Assembly (NCBI GenBank): GCA_022264855.1
Contig: JABYQU010000044.1
Location: 62,001 to 126,000 of the forward strand
Direction of reading: 5' to 3'
Origin: Lenzites betulinus
Lineage: Eukaryota > Basidiomycota > Agaricomycetes > Polyporales > Polyporaceae
Length of the DNA stretch: 64,000 bases
Shown: piece by piece, positions 29,793 through 40,525 of the stretch
How the letters are laid out: each line of letters begins with the position of its first letter
Position numbering within the stretch: the stretch's first letter is position 1
Position numbers and translations under genes: made by a program
The notes under the pieces: generated by a model
What the model saw: only the letters and a program-made list of their open reading frames with translations
Databases searched by the model: none
Told to the model about the DNA's origin: nothing

Positions 29793-31353
29793 TCGAGATT
29801 ACGTCGGGGCCACCTCGCAAAAAGGCCAAGGTCTCCTTTGCGGATTGACAGGTGTACACCGAGTCGTAACGACATCAACGACCCTGTACCGCTTTCTTGC
29901 TGTTCACACCAGGCGTTCGCTTTCCCTTGCTCTCGGAGGATCTTGCACCTGTATCATACCCTTGTTGTCGACATTCGCTACGCCAGCTTTATGTAGAACA
30001 TGTACATGTGTAATATAGTATTGTTATGAAGCACATCGGGGGCACCCCAGGCTATCGAACATCGCGCGCAAGTCACAACTTTATCATTTTGGCCAGTCCA
30101 TTGAATGTGCTAGAAGCAGCCTAATGCAGGCAAACTCCGCGGTGGTGGCAGAAACGAGTACGCTCTAACACCACGCTGCAGTCAAAACGAAAACAACGCA
30201 ATGGATCGCGAGCCTGATCAATACGTCGGGTGACGTGCACAGGAGAAGATCTAAACATAGCAAGATATCGAGGGTAGTCCAGTCACAAGAGGAGACGAAT
30301 TCCGACAAGCCCGTTTTATGATGAGGTCGGCGTGATATCTGCACGCCACGCGACCATAGTCCCAACGCAGTCCGGCAGGAGACCCTCTTCAACGATTTGT
30401 ACCGGAGGTCCGCCCTGTCGCGGAGAGTAAAGAGACCCCGCATCGCGAATCGAGTCTGCGGAGGTGCGTTTGTCTGCCAATCGCGGAGCGTCAACGACAG
30501 ATGCGATGACTTGCCATTTATGCACTTCGGCAGATCTATATGCATACGCTTCCATGTTCGAGGAGGCAGTCCGGTGCAGCGATGGTTCCGGAATCGTGTA
30601 ACAGGACCATGAGGGTGTGGAGGGCAAGATGCTCGGCAGCATGGAGGAGCCACCCGTTCCGCATCTGGGACGCCGACATTCGACGACAAGGTAGCGAAGA
30701 GGTGGTGGTGTCCTGACGGGAAGCAGATAAATGGGCGTCATACGGGATGGTTTAGCCAGTGGGCCTAGTATATGCCTGAATGGTGGCCATGTGTGGGACT
30801 CGAGACTCGAGGCGGTATGCTGCTCGAGCATCAATAGCAGTCGTTCCATGTATGGCCTGCCACTTGAGTAGTTTTCAGCCACTGGTCGACCAGCTTGGGT
30901 GGGCCCTTGTGCGGCGTAAAACCTCTAGGTCCAATCGTTGATCAGAATATGTTGTATTATCATTCAATACCAGGTAGCACTCACCGGATCGAGGCAGGGA
31001 TGAGCCCATGCCTCCCAGATGATAGCTGTCTTTGTCTGAAACGCGCAATTCGTTTATGGCTGCGACATGCAGCCTGGTTATGTTTCGCCAGTGAACGTGG
31101 GCATGAGCATGTGTGCCTATCGTAATTGCTACATAGTATTAGCAGGGAGAGTCGGAGAGCACCCAGAACGTACGATCAAAGTGCGGTCTAAGCGGACTTT
31201 CAAATGGACTAGAAGCGGGCTTCCCCGCGTTAAAGGGCTTCCAAGGAACGTTAGATAAGTATTCCCTGTAACAACGGGCGCTTCCGGTTCTGCGTTGTCG
31301 CGTCTTCGTTGTCGTCCACCCCCTTCTACACTCACCCTCCTCGTCCCTCCGCC
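29793..31353. other. Long intergenic region
   Basis: 1.56 kb between two plus-strand genes. The only frame of note is a minus-strand one at 30316-30849, listed separately. The rest shows nothing recognisable. Confidence 0.4.
30316..30849 (-). CDS. Possible protein, 177 aa, unknown
   Basis: An ATG-initiated frame on the minus strand. Its C-terminal part (SIRDAGSLYSPRQGGPPVQI and following) has protein-like composition. The start is uncertain and no family, domain or splice partner is recognised. It may be a small gene, an exon, or chance. Confidence 0.2.
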   Translation of the reverse strand: MERLLLMLEQHTASSLESHTWPPFRHILGPLAKPSRMTPIYLLPVRTPPPLRYLVVECRRPRCGTGGSSMLPSILPSTPSWSCYTIPEPSLHRTASSNMEAYAYRSAEVHKWQVIASVVDAPRLADKRTSADSIRDAGSLYSPRQGGPPVQIVEEGLLPDCVGTMVAWRADITPTSS

Positions 31354-32636
31354 ATGGCCACCCCCACCGCTGAAGAGATTCGTGCCAACTCCTATGTCGG
31401 TTTCGACACTATCACGTCGCAGATTGAGCACAAGCTCTTGAAGCGCGGCTTTCAGTTCAACATCATCGTGGCCGGTGTGTAGCAGTGCTCTCATTTGCGC
31501 CTATAGACGTGTCCGCTCAAGCAGGCGCGTGTATACAGGCCAGACGGGTCTTGGAAAGTCGACCCTCATCAACACCATCTTTGCGTCGCACTTGATTGAT
31601 TCCAAGGGACGGTTGGAGCCGGATGAGCCTGTGAGGCAGACGACTGAGATTCACCCCGTCTCTCATGGTGAGTGGTGACATTTCATTTCTATGTGTGTGC
31701 CTGTCTGAGGGAACGTAGTCATCGTTGAGAACGGCGTGAGGCTCCGCCTTAACATCGTCGATACCCCTGGCTACGGCGACCAGATCAACAACGAAAACTG
31801 GTACGCATAGCGGCTTGTTTACTCGCTCAAACCTTTAAATTAACTATACCTCCGTAGCTGGGACCCCATTGTGAAGTACATCAAGGACCAGCACAGCGCG
31901 TACCTCCGCAAGGAGCTCACTGCTCAGCGCGAGCGTCACATTCAGGACACGCGCATTCACTGCTGCCTGTTCTTCATCAACCCTACTGGCCACTCCCTGC
32001 GCCCCATTGACATCATCGTCATGAAGAAGCTCAGCGAGGTTGTCAACGTTGTTCCCGTCATCGCCAAGTCTGACAGCTTGACACTCGAGGAGCGGGAGGC
32101 GTTCAAGCAGAGGGTGAGTGCGGCAGCATCTCCTCAAAGACCCAATAGTAACGTGTGCGCATGTAGATCCGGGACGAGCTTGTCTACAACAACATCCGCC
32201 TCTACCCCTTCGACACCGAGGAGAACGATGAGGAGGAAGTACAGCTCAACGAGACCATCCGGGTAAGCCGCGCATAGTCCGTTCCAATCATCATAATCTA
32301 ATGCGCGCCTACAGAGCATGATTCCCTTCGCGGTTGTTGGCTCTGAGCGTACGGTGATCATTGACGGCAAGTCTGTCCGCGGCCGTAAGAACCGCTGGGG
32401 TGTCGTCAACGTAGAGGACGAGAGGCACTGCGAGTTCGTTCACCTGAGGGACTTCCTTACCAGGTATGTGGTAGCATACGTCGTGATTCGTGTAGTCCGC
32501 TTACCCTTCTTTCAGGTCCCACCTGCAGGACCTCATCGAGACGACCGCTCAAATTCACTACGAGGCGTTCCGGTCAAAACAGCTGTTGGCGCTCAAGGAG
32601 CAGACCAACGCGCGCCCGTCTGCGGCGGCGCAGTGA
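31354..32636 (+). CDS. CDC10: Septin, Cdc10 type
   Basis: Seven exons (31354-31474, 31539-31667, 31719-31800, 31858-32113, 32167-32262, 32315-32463, 32516-32636) give exactly 318 codons (317 aa). Septins are GTP-binding proteins that form filaments at septa and growth sites. The opening YVGFDTITSQIEHKLLKRGF is typical of Cdc10. The P-loop is GQTGLGKST at residues 41-49, G3 is DTPGYGD and G4 is AKSD. The septin unique element is present near WGVVNVEDERHCEF. There is no C-terminal coiled coil, which also fits Cdc10 rather than Cdc3, Cdc11 or Cdc12. The first intron splits the P-loop directly after the first Gly. Confidence 0.95.
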
Positions 32637-33332
32637 GCGGGCAGTGGCACACTCCGACTGTGAGCGCTGTGCTTCGCTCACATCAAAGTCTGTTGTGTCG
32701 ACGGGATTGGGAGTGCGTATTGATACCCCTTCGTTGGATTTTGTTTGCCGTACCGTAACCATCGCCGTTCCCTTGTCGTCGTCGCCACCGCACAGAACCT
32801 TCGTTGCTTCTTCTGGATGTCCGATGTCCGATAGCCTGTTCGCGCCCCGTATAGTGCCCGACCTCTGTTGTCTCTATCCTTGCCTTTGTGCATCTACGCT
32901 CGTTTATAATAGCATTTTACAGCGGTGTTTTTCCTAAGCCACTTTATATCAACACGACGACGCGAGATCACCTGTCCCAACGCGTGTCTGAGGCAAGCCT
33001 CACGGGAGCACCGCCATGTGTCGAGTGGTATTCCCAACGCAAAATTCGCAAGTAGCATTTGTATCGAACCTCCTGCTTTTGTTGCACGCAGTCTCGTGAG
33101 CTGCTGAGACTGCTATGGGCAAGAGATATGCGACGGAAATGCATTGGGGTCAGCTGCAACACTGAAAGGTTCGCGATGGCCGCTGGGAAAGATCTGCGAT
33201 CACTCAAATAAGCGCCAATCGCATGGCAGCACAGCTGTGTCCTGCCCGTTTCGGGATGTTGCTGCTTGTCCTCCAGCCACGACGTCGTGCACAACGACCG
33301 AACGACCCCCGACAAACTACCTGCTTACCGCC
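32637..33332. other. Intergenic
   Basis: About 700 bases between two plus-strand genes. The left part is the septin 3' UTR. Nothing else recognised. Confidence 0.4.
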
Positions 33333-35725
33333 ATGCTCTCAGCCGACGAAGGATACACGGACGATGAACTGAACAGCCCTCTCATCGAATGGCCAAACGC
33401 CGTGGTGGTGCACTCAGTTCGCGATCGCGAAGGTGCGTGGTAGTGCGCGATGGGGTGAGGTATATACCGACGAACGCGGTGCCCCTTGTCAGAACTCGCC
33501 TACAATATCTTGAGGTCTCTGCCTCGGTCTAGCCTCGCAGTCCTGCAGGCCAGGATTGCACCCCTCCTGAAGCTTGACATTGTCGGAGTGAGTGCTTTCT
33601 TCTTGCGCCTCGATTACATTCAACAGCCCCGGGTACTCGAATTCAATGCGTCGCCCTGTAAGACTGGCGTTCGCAATGATCAGTCAGTACCTAAGTGTTA
33701 CCTCAAGTATGTCAATATACTATATTTATGGGAGAAAGAGCTGGGCGCCTATGTTTAGCTGAGCCAGGCCTTGGCTAGCAGGTGTCCGTGCGGCCAGACT
33801 CGTTAGGAGCTTCAAGTACCTGGGATTCTGGTTATCGCACTCATAACTGCGCCTTGTCTTGATTGTGCAGTGTGCTCACAGTATACGTTGCGCCACAGCT
33901 CCTCCCACCAGAAGTCGCTTTACAAGTATTCTCGTACTTGCCGTACCAAACTCTCTTGACGTGTGCCCTCGTGAGCCGAACATGGCGAAGGTTGGCGAAC
34001 GACCAGTCTCTATGGAGGAACCTCTGCCTTTCCCGGAAGTGGGAGTGGCGCGTACCGCCGCACGCGTCGCAGCCAGACACCGACAGCTGTCCCGAGCAAC
34101 CCCCGCCGAACGAAGGCGACTGGGACGACGAAGGCATGGGCGATGAGGAAGACTCCTCCGATGACGACATGCAGGCCGACGATTCCGGGTTCGCCTCGGC
34201 GGACTTCGACGGCCCGCCACGCCCTTCCTCGTCTGCTTCCTTCCCTGTGGCGGGACCGTCTCACCAGGTGCGATCGCCTCGGACGCGCCATTCCGCCCCG
34301 TCAGCCCTGCCAGCACCCGCAGCGGCGCCGCATCTCAAACCGGACTACAAGCTGCTCCATCAGACGCACGTCCGCCTCCGCAACAGATTCACGGCGGGAT
34401 CTTACACGCTGTCGAATCTGCAGACCCGTGGCGCCCCAAACGCACACACGAACACGATCTATTGTTTGCAGCTCTACACGTACCCCGAGACGGGGGCGCA
34501 GGTGCTCTTTACGGGTTCGAAGGACCGCACGATTCGCGAGTGGGATCTCTCGACGGGTTCCGTGATCCGCGTGCTCGACGGCGTTCACGAGAGCAGCGTG
34601 CTGAGCATCTGTGTACACCGCGGCGTCCTCGCGAGCGCCAGCAGCGACAGACGAGTTGTGGTTTGGGACCTGGAGAAAAATGCACCGGTGGCAGTCCTCA
34701 GGGACCACGAAGACAGCGTGCTTTGTGTACGATTCGACGACCATAGGCTGGTTTCCTGCTCCAAAGGTGACTATATCGCGCGTTTTTCGGTGTTGTCATA
34801 CTAGACTCACGAGGCTATTAGACAGGACAGTGAGGACCTACGTGATGCCAGGGCTCGCCCGGCAGCATGTACTGGGCGCTCATCGCGCCGCTGTGAACGC
34901 CGTGTCTATCTCGGGCGGTCACATAGTCTCTGTCTCGGGCGACAGATCTCTACGAGTGTGGGATGCCGAGACAGGCGCACTTCTGCGCACGTTGGAGAAT
35001 CACCATCGCCGGGGGTACGTTCAGGACAAAGTTTCGGTGCCGGATCTGACGGGACGGTGCTGATTGTCGGGATTTAGAATTGCCTCTGTGGATTACAGGC
35101 ATCCTTTCGTCCTGTCGGGGTCATCTGATAAACATATCCGACTCCTGGACGTCTTGACAGTGCAGGGTTGGTCCACTTCGCCATCACTGGATAATAAGCC
35201 TCCCGGGGTGTCCGAGCTGGGAAGAGGTGTTGTCTGCGAAGCGTGCGGGAACAGTGCATCGGCGGGGGAGACTTCGCAGCCCCCGCCCCGACGTCGCGCT
35301 CACGAAGACCTCGTTCGGAGCGTGGCGTTGGGTTCGGAGTTTGTCGTCAGCGGAAGCTACGATTTCACGGTCAAGGTTCGTTATACCCAAATCCATGCTA
35401 TGCGCCAGAAGCGTTGCTCAATCACAACAGGTCTGGGACCGTCAGACCGGAGCGCTAGTCGCTGATTTGGCCGGCGGGCATACGGGAAGGATATTCTGCG
35501 TCGGCTTTGACTGTACCAAAGTAAGCCTTTTGCCCCATATGGACCGCGCTCACCGACGTGCTAAACATGATCTTCCATAGATCGTGTCATGTGGAGAGGA
35601 CCAGGTACTGCGTAACGTTCACTCTGTCCCCGACGTGATGGCTAACCAATCTTATCCCCGTGTTGCAGAGGATATGTATTTGGGACTTCTCGCATGGGGT
35701 CGATACGTCGTTCATCCAGCTGTAG
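33333..35725 (+). CDS. F-box and WD40 repeat protein, SCF ubiquitin ligase substrate receptor
   Basis: Eight exons (33333-33432, 33493-33587, 33899-34766, 34822-35014, 35078-35375, 35431-35520, 35581-35604, 35669-35725) give 509 aa. A short N-terminal leader ends in a helix (LAYNILRSLPRSSLAVLQAR). The F-box follows from residue 66 (LLPPEVALQVFSYLPYQTLL, WRRLANDQSLWR). An acidic Ser/Asp linker leads to about six WD repeats (FTGSKDRTIREWD, ASASSDRRVVVWD, VSVSGDRSLRVWD, VSGSYDFTVKVWD, CGEDQRICIWD). This is the layout of Met30/Cdc4/Fbw7-type receptors. The intron before the F-box is 311 nt, unusually long here, and might hide a small exon. The seventh exon is 24 nt. Confidence 0.9.
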
Positions 35726-36493
35726 TGGCGGTGGCCGACAAGCCCGCACTGGAACCGGAAATGCAGGAAGTTTGTTGGAGAGCTGTGCCGCCATGCCGGT
35801 CATGTCCTAGGCCCGTAAAGTACCGCAGCAGCTCAGAGCAGCTCCTGGCTTATCGCGCAATCTCGCGGGGAGCCGAGTGTCAAGATCTAGATTTGAACAC
35901 CCGGAGAGCTTCTGCATTGCCCGGATAGTTCCTGTGCGTGTCACAGTCAAGCTGAAGCTACGATTCCCCGCTTGCTATCGTCGTCACAGCCGCGTCCTCC
36001 GGCGCTCACGAGAGAGCACAGTATGTCCGCGCTCTGGTCTGTCCTTGTCCAGACGACATGTGTGGCCCGCGCCCCAGACGCTCCCACTTGTCGGTGGCGG
36101 ACGCTTGCGGAACTCCGCGGGATTGAGGGCAACACAACGGGTGTACAACGGCTGATGGCCCACAGTACTCCCACCATCATTCAACTTCGGGGGGACACGA
36201 TAATGAATTCCTCACGTCCGCGCGTACAAGTTGACAGGTCGGCATTGTGCTTGCGGCAAAAGCTAGGTGGATGCTATGACCGGCTCCTACCTGGCGCATA
36301 CGCCGACTGGGTAAGTATCATCCTGTGATGCATGATCCTACATCATATCGCCGCGTCCGCTTCTTCCGACAGGTCTGATTTTCAGGCATACTCCAACTAC
36401 TCAGGAATATTTAAAGGCATGTCCAAGGTCCTCATTCACTCACCTTGCCTCTAGGTCCTTTCCATTCTCTTCACCCCACCAGCCTAACCCCCA
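35726..36493. other. Intergenic, upstream of the terpene synthase
   Basis: About 770 bases between two plus-strand genes. A TATA-like element lies near the right end. No gene recognised. Confidence 0.4.
36407..36416 (+). promoter_or_regulatory. TATA-like element of the terpene synthase gene
   Basis: ATATTTAAAG about 80 bases upstream of the start at 36494, followed by a pyrimidine-rich leader. Judged by sequence only. Confidence 0.4.
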
Positions 36494-38118
36494 ATGTCGT
36501 GCTCAAGTACTTCCACTCGTTCCCACCCCGACCACTTCATCCTTCCCGACCTCGTCAGCCACTGCAACTTCCCTCTCGTCTACCATCCCGAGGGCGACGC
36601 GGTCGCAGCCGAGTCTGTCAAATGGCTCGACCAGGGCTGCCCGGAGCTCTCGCCCAAGGCGCGCACCGCGCTCTACGGCCTCCAAGCGGGGGAGCTCACT
36701 GCGTACTGCTACCCGACATGCACGGCGCCGCGGCTGCGGGTCGTGAGCGACTTCATGAACTACCTCTTCCACCTCGACAACATCTCCGACGGCATGATGC
36801 ACAAGGGGACCGAGGAGCTGTCGGACGTCGTCATGAACGCGCTCTGGTTCCCCGACCGCTACGCGCCCACGACAGGCCAGCCAGCGGCGGAAGCGAGTGC
36901 CGGCAGGATGGCCCGCGAGTGCGTCGGATGCTCTGCGTGCCCTAAGCGACGCGCCGCTGACAGACACGCGCAGGTATTGGTCGAGATGCATCCAGGATGC
37001 GAAGCCGGGCCCGCAGGCGCGCTTCAAGGAGACCCTCGAGCTCTTCTTCGAAGCCGTCCATCAGCAGGCAAGAGACCGGGACACGGGGATCATCCCTGAT
37101 CTCGACTCGTATATCAACGTCGGTCTCTTTGTGCTTCCCCGGCTGCGACTTGCTAACCCGAGCGAATTGCATAGGTCCGCCGAGACACTAGTGGTTGCAA
37201 GCCTGTCTTCGACTTGATCGAGTACGCCATGGACATCGACCTTCCCGACTTTGTCGTAGAACACCCGATCATCAAGGCATTGAACCAAGGCGCCAACGAC
37301 CTTGTCACAGTAAGTACAGGGCCTCTGTCATGTATTCGGATCGCGCTGACGCATGTTTTCCGACACAGTGGAGCAATGTAAGCTTGTAATTACCCGGGCC
37401 CCGGGCAGGGCTGGTACTGACCGCTGCCTATCCAGGACATCTTCTCGTACAACGTCGAGCAGTCTCGGGGGGACACACACAATGTGCGTTGGGCCCGGCC
37501 CATCTGTCAAGACTGCATATTTTCTTCCATGCTGACTGTCTGGGGCAGATGATCGCCATCCTGATGAGCCTCCACGGCCTCGATCTGCAAAGCGCGGTCG
37601 ACCACGTCGGCGACCTGTGCAAGCAGACCATCGACGCGTTCATCGAAAATAAGGGGAACGTCCCGTCGTTCGGGCCCGAGCTCGACCGTGACGTCGCACT
37701 GTACGTCCAGGGCCTCCAGGACTGGATCGTCGGGTCGCTCCATTGGAGCTTCATGACCAGGCGCTACTTCGGGACAGCGGGCGCCGAGGTCAAGAAGCAT
37801 CGGGTCGTGAAACTTCTCCCGCGAAAGGGCGATCCCCCGCAGAGTGCGCAGGAGCCCAAGGTTAGCCTGCGCTGCGTTTTTTGTTCGCTTCTGATGACAT
37901 CGACTGATTTCTTCTGTGAGCAGACAGCTCTCGGGGCCTACCAGCCGCCTGGCAGCCCCACGAAGACAAGTGGTTTCTTCCAGAGGGAGGATAAGAGCAT
38001 GTTTGGGCCCCTTTCTCTGCTCGTGTTTGTCCCGGCGTTTGCGTTGTTTGCGCTCGGGTTGCCATCACTCCTTCAGATCCTCAGCCGCAGCAGATATGCC
38101 GGCATGTTCACTCGTTAA
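36494..38118 (+). CDS. Class I terpene (sesquiterpene) synthase with hydrophobic C-terminal tail
   Basis: Seven exons (36494-36918, 36974-37118, 37175-37309, 37369-37377, 37436-37483, 37549-37860, 37924-38118) give exactly 423 codons (422 aa). The family cyclises farnesyl diphosphate using Mg2+. The first metal motif is DNISD at residues 95-99 (a D(D/N)xxD form). The pyrophosphate sensor is RRDTSGCKP near 192. The NSE motif NDIFSYNVE covers residues 238-246. WSFMTRRYFG near the end of the fold is also typical. The tripeptide WSN, containing the first metal-binding Asn, is encoded by a 9-nt exon. Residues about 386-411 form a strongly hydrophobic segment followed by SRSRYAGMFTR, like a membrane anchor. 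No P450, oxidoreductase or transporter gene is adjacent. The product cannot be predicted. Confidence 0.93.
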
Positions 38119-38879
38119 CCCCTCCAAAATCACAGGTGCCACAGACTATTACTTGCTATGCTGCCACAGACACACCGGGCAAGGATTGTACTTGTTATCT
38201 GTTCACTCATTTATACACTCTTTATTGCGCGGCGTTGTCATAATCAATCAATATTCGGCCCGCTCGAACTTCGCAGACTGCAATCATTCAACACCGACCT
38301 CCTCCGGTCGTATCTGCTATCATCCGGGCACTGTATACACACGGACACACGGAGCGCATTACTAAACTAGGTATAGGGGACGTCGGTGCTAGCTATTACA
38401 ACTGGAGTCCGAGACGAACGAGAGGGAAGGCGCAGGAATCTGACTAGCAGGACGGGATCGTACTAGTATTGCGTTGAAGCCAGCCGTGCGCGCACCCGCG
38501 TCGCATCGGGATGCAATGCGAGAGGTCCCAGTTAGCCTGGAAGTGGCAGATTGATAAATAGTAGCCGAAGAGCCCAGTGGGTTTTGAGCGGTCTGCGGCG
38601 TGTGCGTGTGAGCCGGTGCAGAGGGGGAGCGAGGGAGAAAACGGACGTACCCGGGAAGGTGAAGCTAAAAATCAATAAATACCCAGCAAAGTAAAGAATG
38701 ACTGCGGTGAGGTCTCATACGGCGTTTTCACGCGTGGGCATGAGAGGGGTGGGGTGGTGGGTGGCAAAAGGGTAACGGGGGGCAAAGGCGCGGATGAGAG
38801 GGATAGAATGTGCGCGCTGAGGGTCGTCGGCCGTGGAGCATCGTGTGAGGGTTCGTAATCATCCAGGCGGCAAGGCAAT
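38119..38879. other. Intergenic, convergent
   Basis: 3' flanks of the terpene synthase and the SH3 gene. Nothing recognised. Confidence 0.4.
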
Positions 38880-39930
38880 TCACTGCGTCTTGCCACTCCG
38901 GACGGACGAGGTGCCGGTGGAGGACTGGCCGCGCTTGTGCTGTCCGCGGGGCCGCTCCTTGAGGCAGAACCTCGGGACGACGCCGCGCTCGTTGCTGCGG
39001 TTGCCGAGGCCCTCGACCAGGCACCACTCGTCCTCGTACTCCTCCAGCATGCGGAGCGTCTCGCCGACCTTGATGGTGAGCTCGTCCGCCAAGGACGGAA
39101 TAAAGGTATGCTCGACGAGCATGGTGCGCGGGAGCTTTTGCCCTTTGACGGACGGCTTGGATTTGAGGTTCGTCTGCTGGTCCGCGCCCATGGGCATACC
39201 GATCCCGAAGGAGGATGCGCGCCGCGGGCTGGGCACAGGCGAGGGGATGGGGGCAGGGACGGACAAGTTCGAGTTCTCGTGCGTCACCATGACGGTGGGA
39301 AGGTTCAGGTGGGGCGGGCGGGGCGAGGACGACGGGGTGCTGGAGGGCGTGTTCGACGCAGTGTACGTCGGAGGGGGCGACCGCACTTCGTTCTTCGGCG
39401 CCTTGAGGTCCAGCACAACGGACTTGTCCTTGCCCGCGGTGAACGCGGTGACCTGGGGGACCCATTTGCCCTCGTCGCGCCTCTTGCTGGCAGGCGGTTC
39501 CACGGGGAGAATGACAAGTACCTCCTGCTTCTCCATGGGTGTTCCGTCTCCTATCGGTCTAATCTTCTCGCTCGGGGCGTAGCTGCCTGTACGGTATTTC
39601 TGCGACGCCGCAACAAGCCTGCGGCGCCTCCAAACGACTATCCGCCATGTCGCGATGCCTAATACGGGCTGTGTCATTTCTCGCCGCTCGCTGCAAAACT
39701 GGGCTCCGTCACATCCACTCACCCAAAATCAATACGCCGAGGATCACAAAGAACGCCGTGAGCACCCTGACAGAGGTCGGCAGTGGATTCACGACCTGGT
39801 GGTTGTTGGGAGAGACGTCCCTCGGTGTGACATTGCGTGCGACATGTTCGAGGGATGCTTCGTGCTCCTGGATGTGTCTGTGGACGTGTACGTGTGCGTA
39901 GGCGCGAGCCTTCAAGTTGACAATGGCCAT
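38880..39930 (-). CDS. Single-pass membrane protein with cytoplasmic SH3 domain
   Basis: Two exons (39723-39930 and 38880-39658) give 328 aa. The N-terminus is His-rich and short. One membrane segment spans the splice (TSVRVLTAFFVILGVLILG|I), followed by a positively charged stop-transfer sequence (WRIVVWRRRRLV). A long Ser/Pro-rich linker leads to a C-terminal SH3 domain at about residues 245-300 (VEHTFIPSLADELTIKVGE, DEWCLVEGLG, RGVVPRFCL). The layout resembles fungal membrane SH3 proteins such as Fus1 or Sho1, which organise polarity or signalling complexes, but with a single TM. No orthologue is asserted. The acceptor at 39659 was chosen over one at 39669 because it keeps the membrane helix in frame. 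Confidence 0.8.
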
Positions 39931-40525
39931 TAATACAGAACAGAGAACAGAGAAAGAACGAAGGAACGAAGGGAGAAACGGAAACGAGAGAAGGAGAAAG
40001 GCAAATGGAGCCGTGTTAGGGCCGCAGGAGCTATATGTGAGCGCGAGCCCATCATGTTTTGTTCGGGGCTGTCCAACAGGCCATCAGCGCCTCCCATCGT
40101 GCGGTGGACGGGAAGCATCCACAGTCGAATATCCAGTCCTCCCAGGTTTCACGCTCTTGATTCAGGCAGCACACGGCGGACCCCGGCCACTGAAGGCGCA
40201 TCATTCCCTGCGCCCGAAACCTGTGATAGATTATCTGCAAAACGACATCTCAAAGCTTTGTGCACTGCAGCAAACGCGCCTCCATGGCGACCATCTGCGG
40301 CGAGTAGTTACAGCGAGGCAGCGCACCGGAGATCGAACAACGCACTGTCCGGGGTCATACCGCCCTGGCGCTACCATCCCGGGTTCCGGCTGCCCACACA
40401 TCCTTCCTGCCAGGACCCATCTCCGGCGAAGCGTCGTTCACAAAATGGCTGATTGGAGGAACGTAGACGGATCCGAGGTCTAGGCCCGGCACCGCTGCGG
40501 TCTGCTCCAGCGAGGTGTGGACCTG
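39931..40525. other. Intergenic
   Basis: About 600 bases between two minus-strand genes, including the promoter of the SH3 gene. Nothing recognised. Confidence 0.4.

Noticed and set aside
36494..40525. Terpenoid biosynthetic gene cluster.
   Set aside because: The genes next to the synthase are F-box/WD40 and SH3 proteins; there is no P450, transferase, oxidase or transporter.
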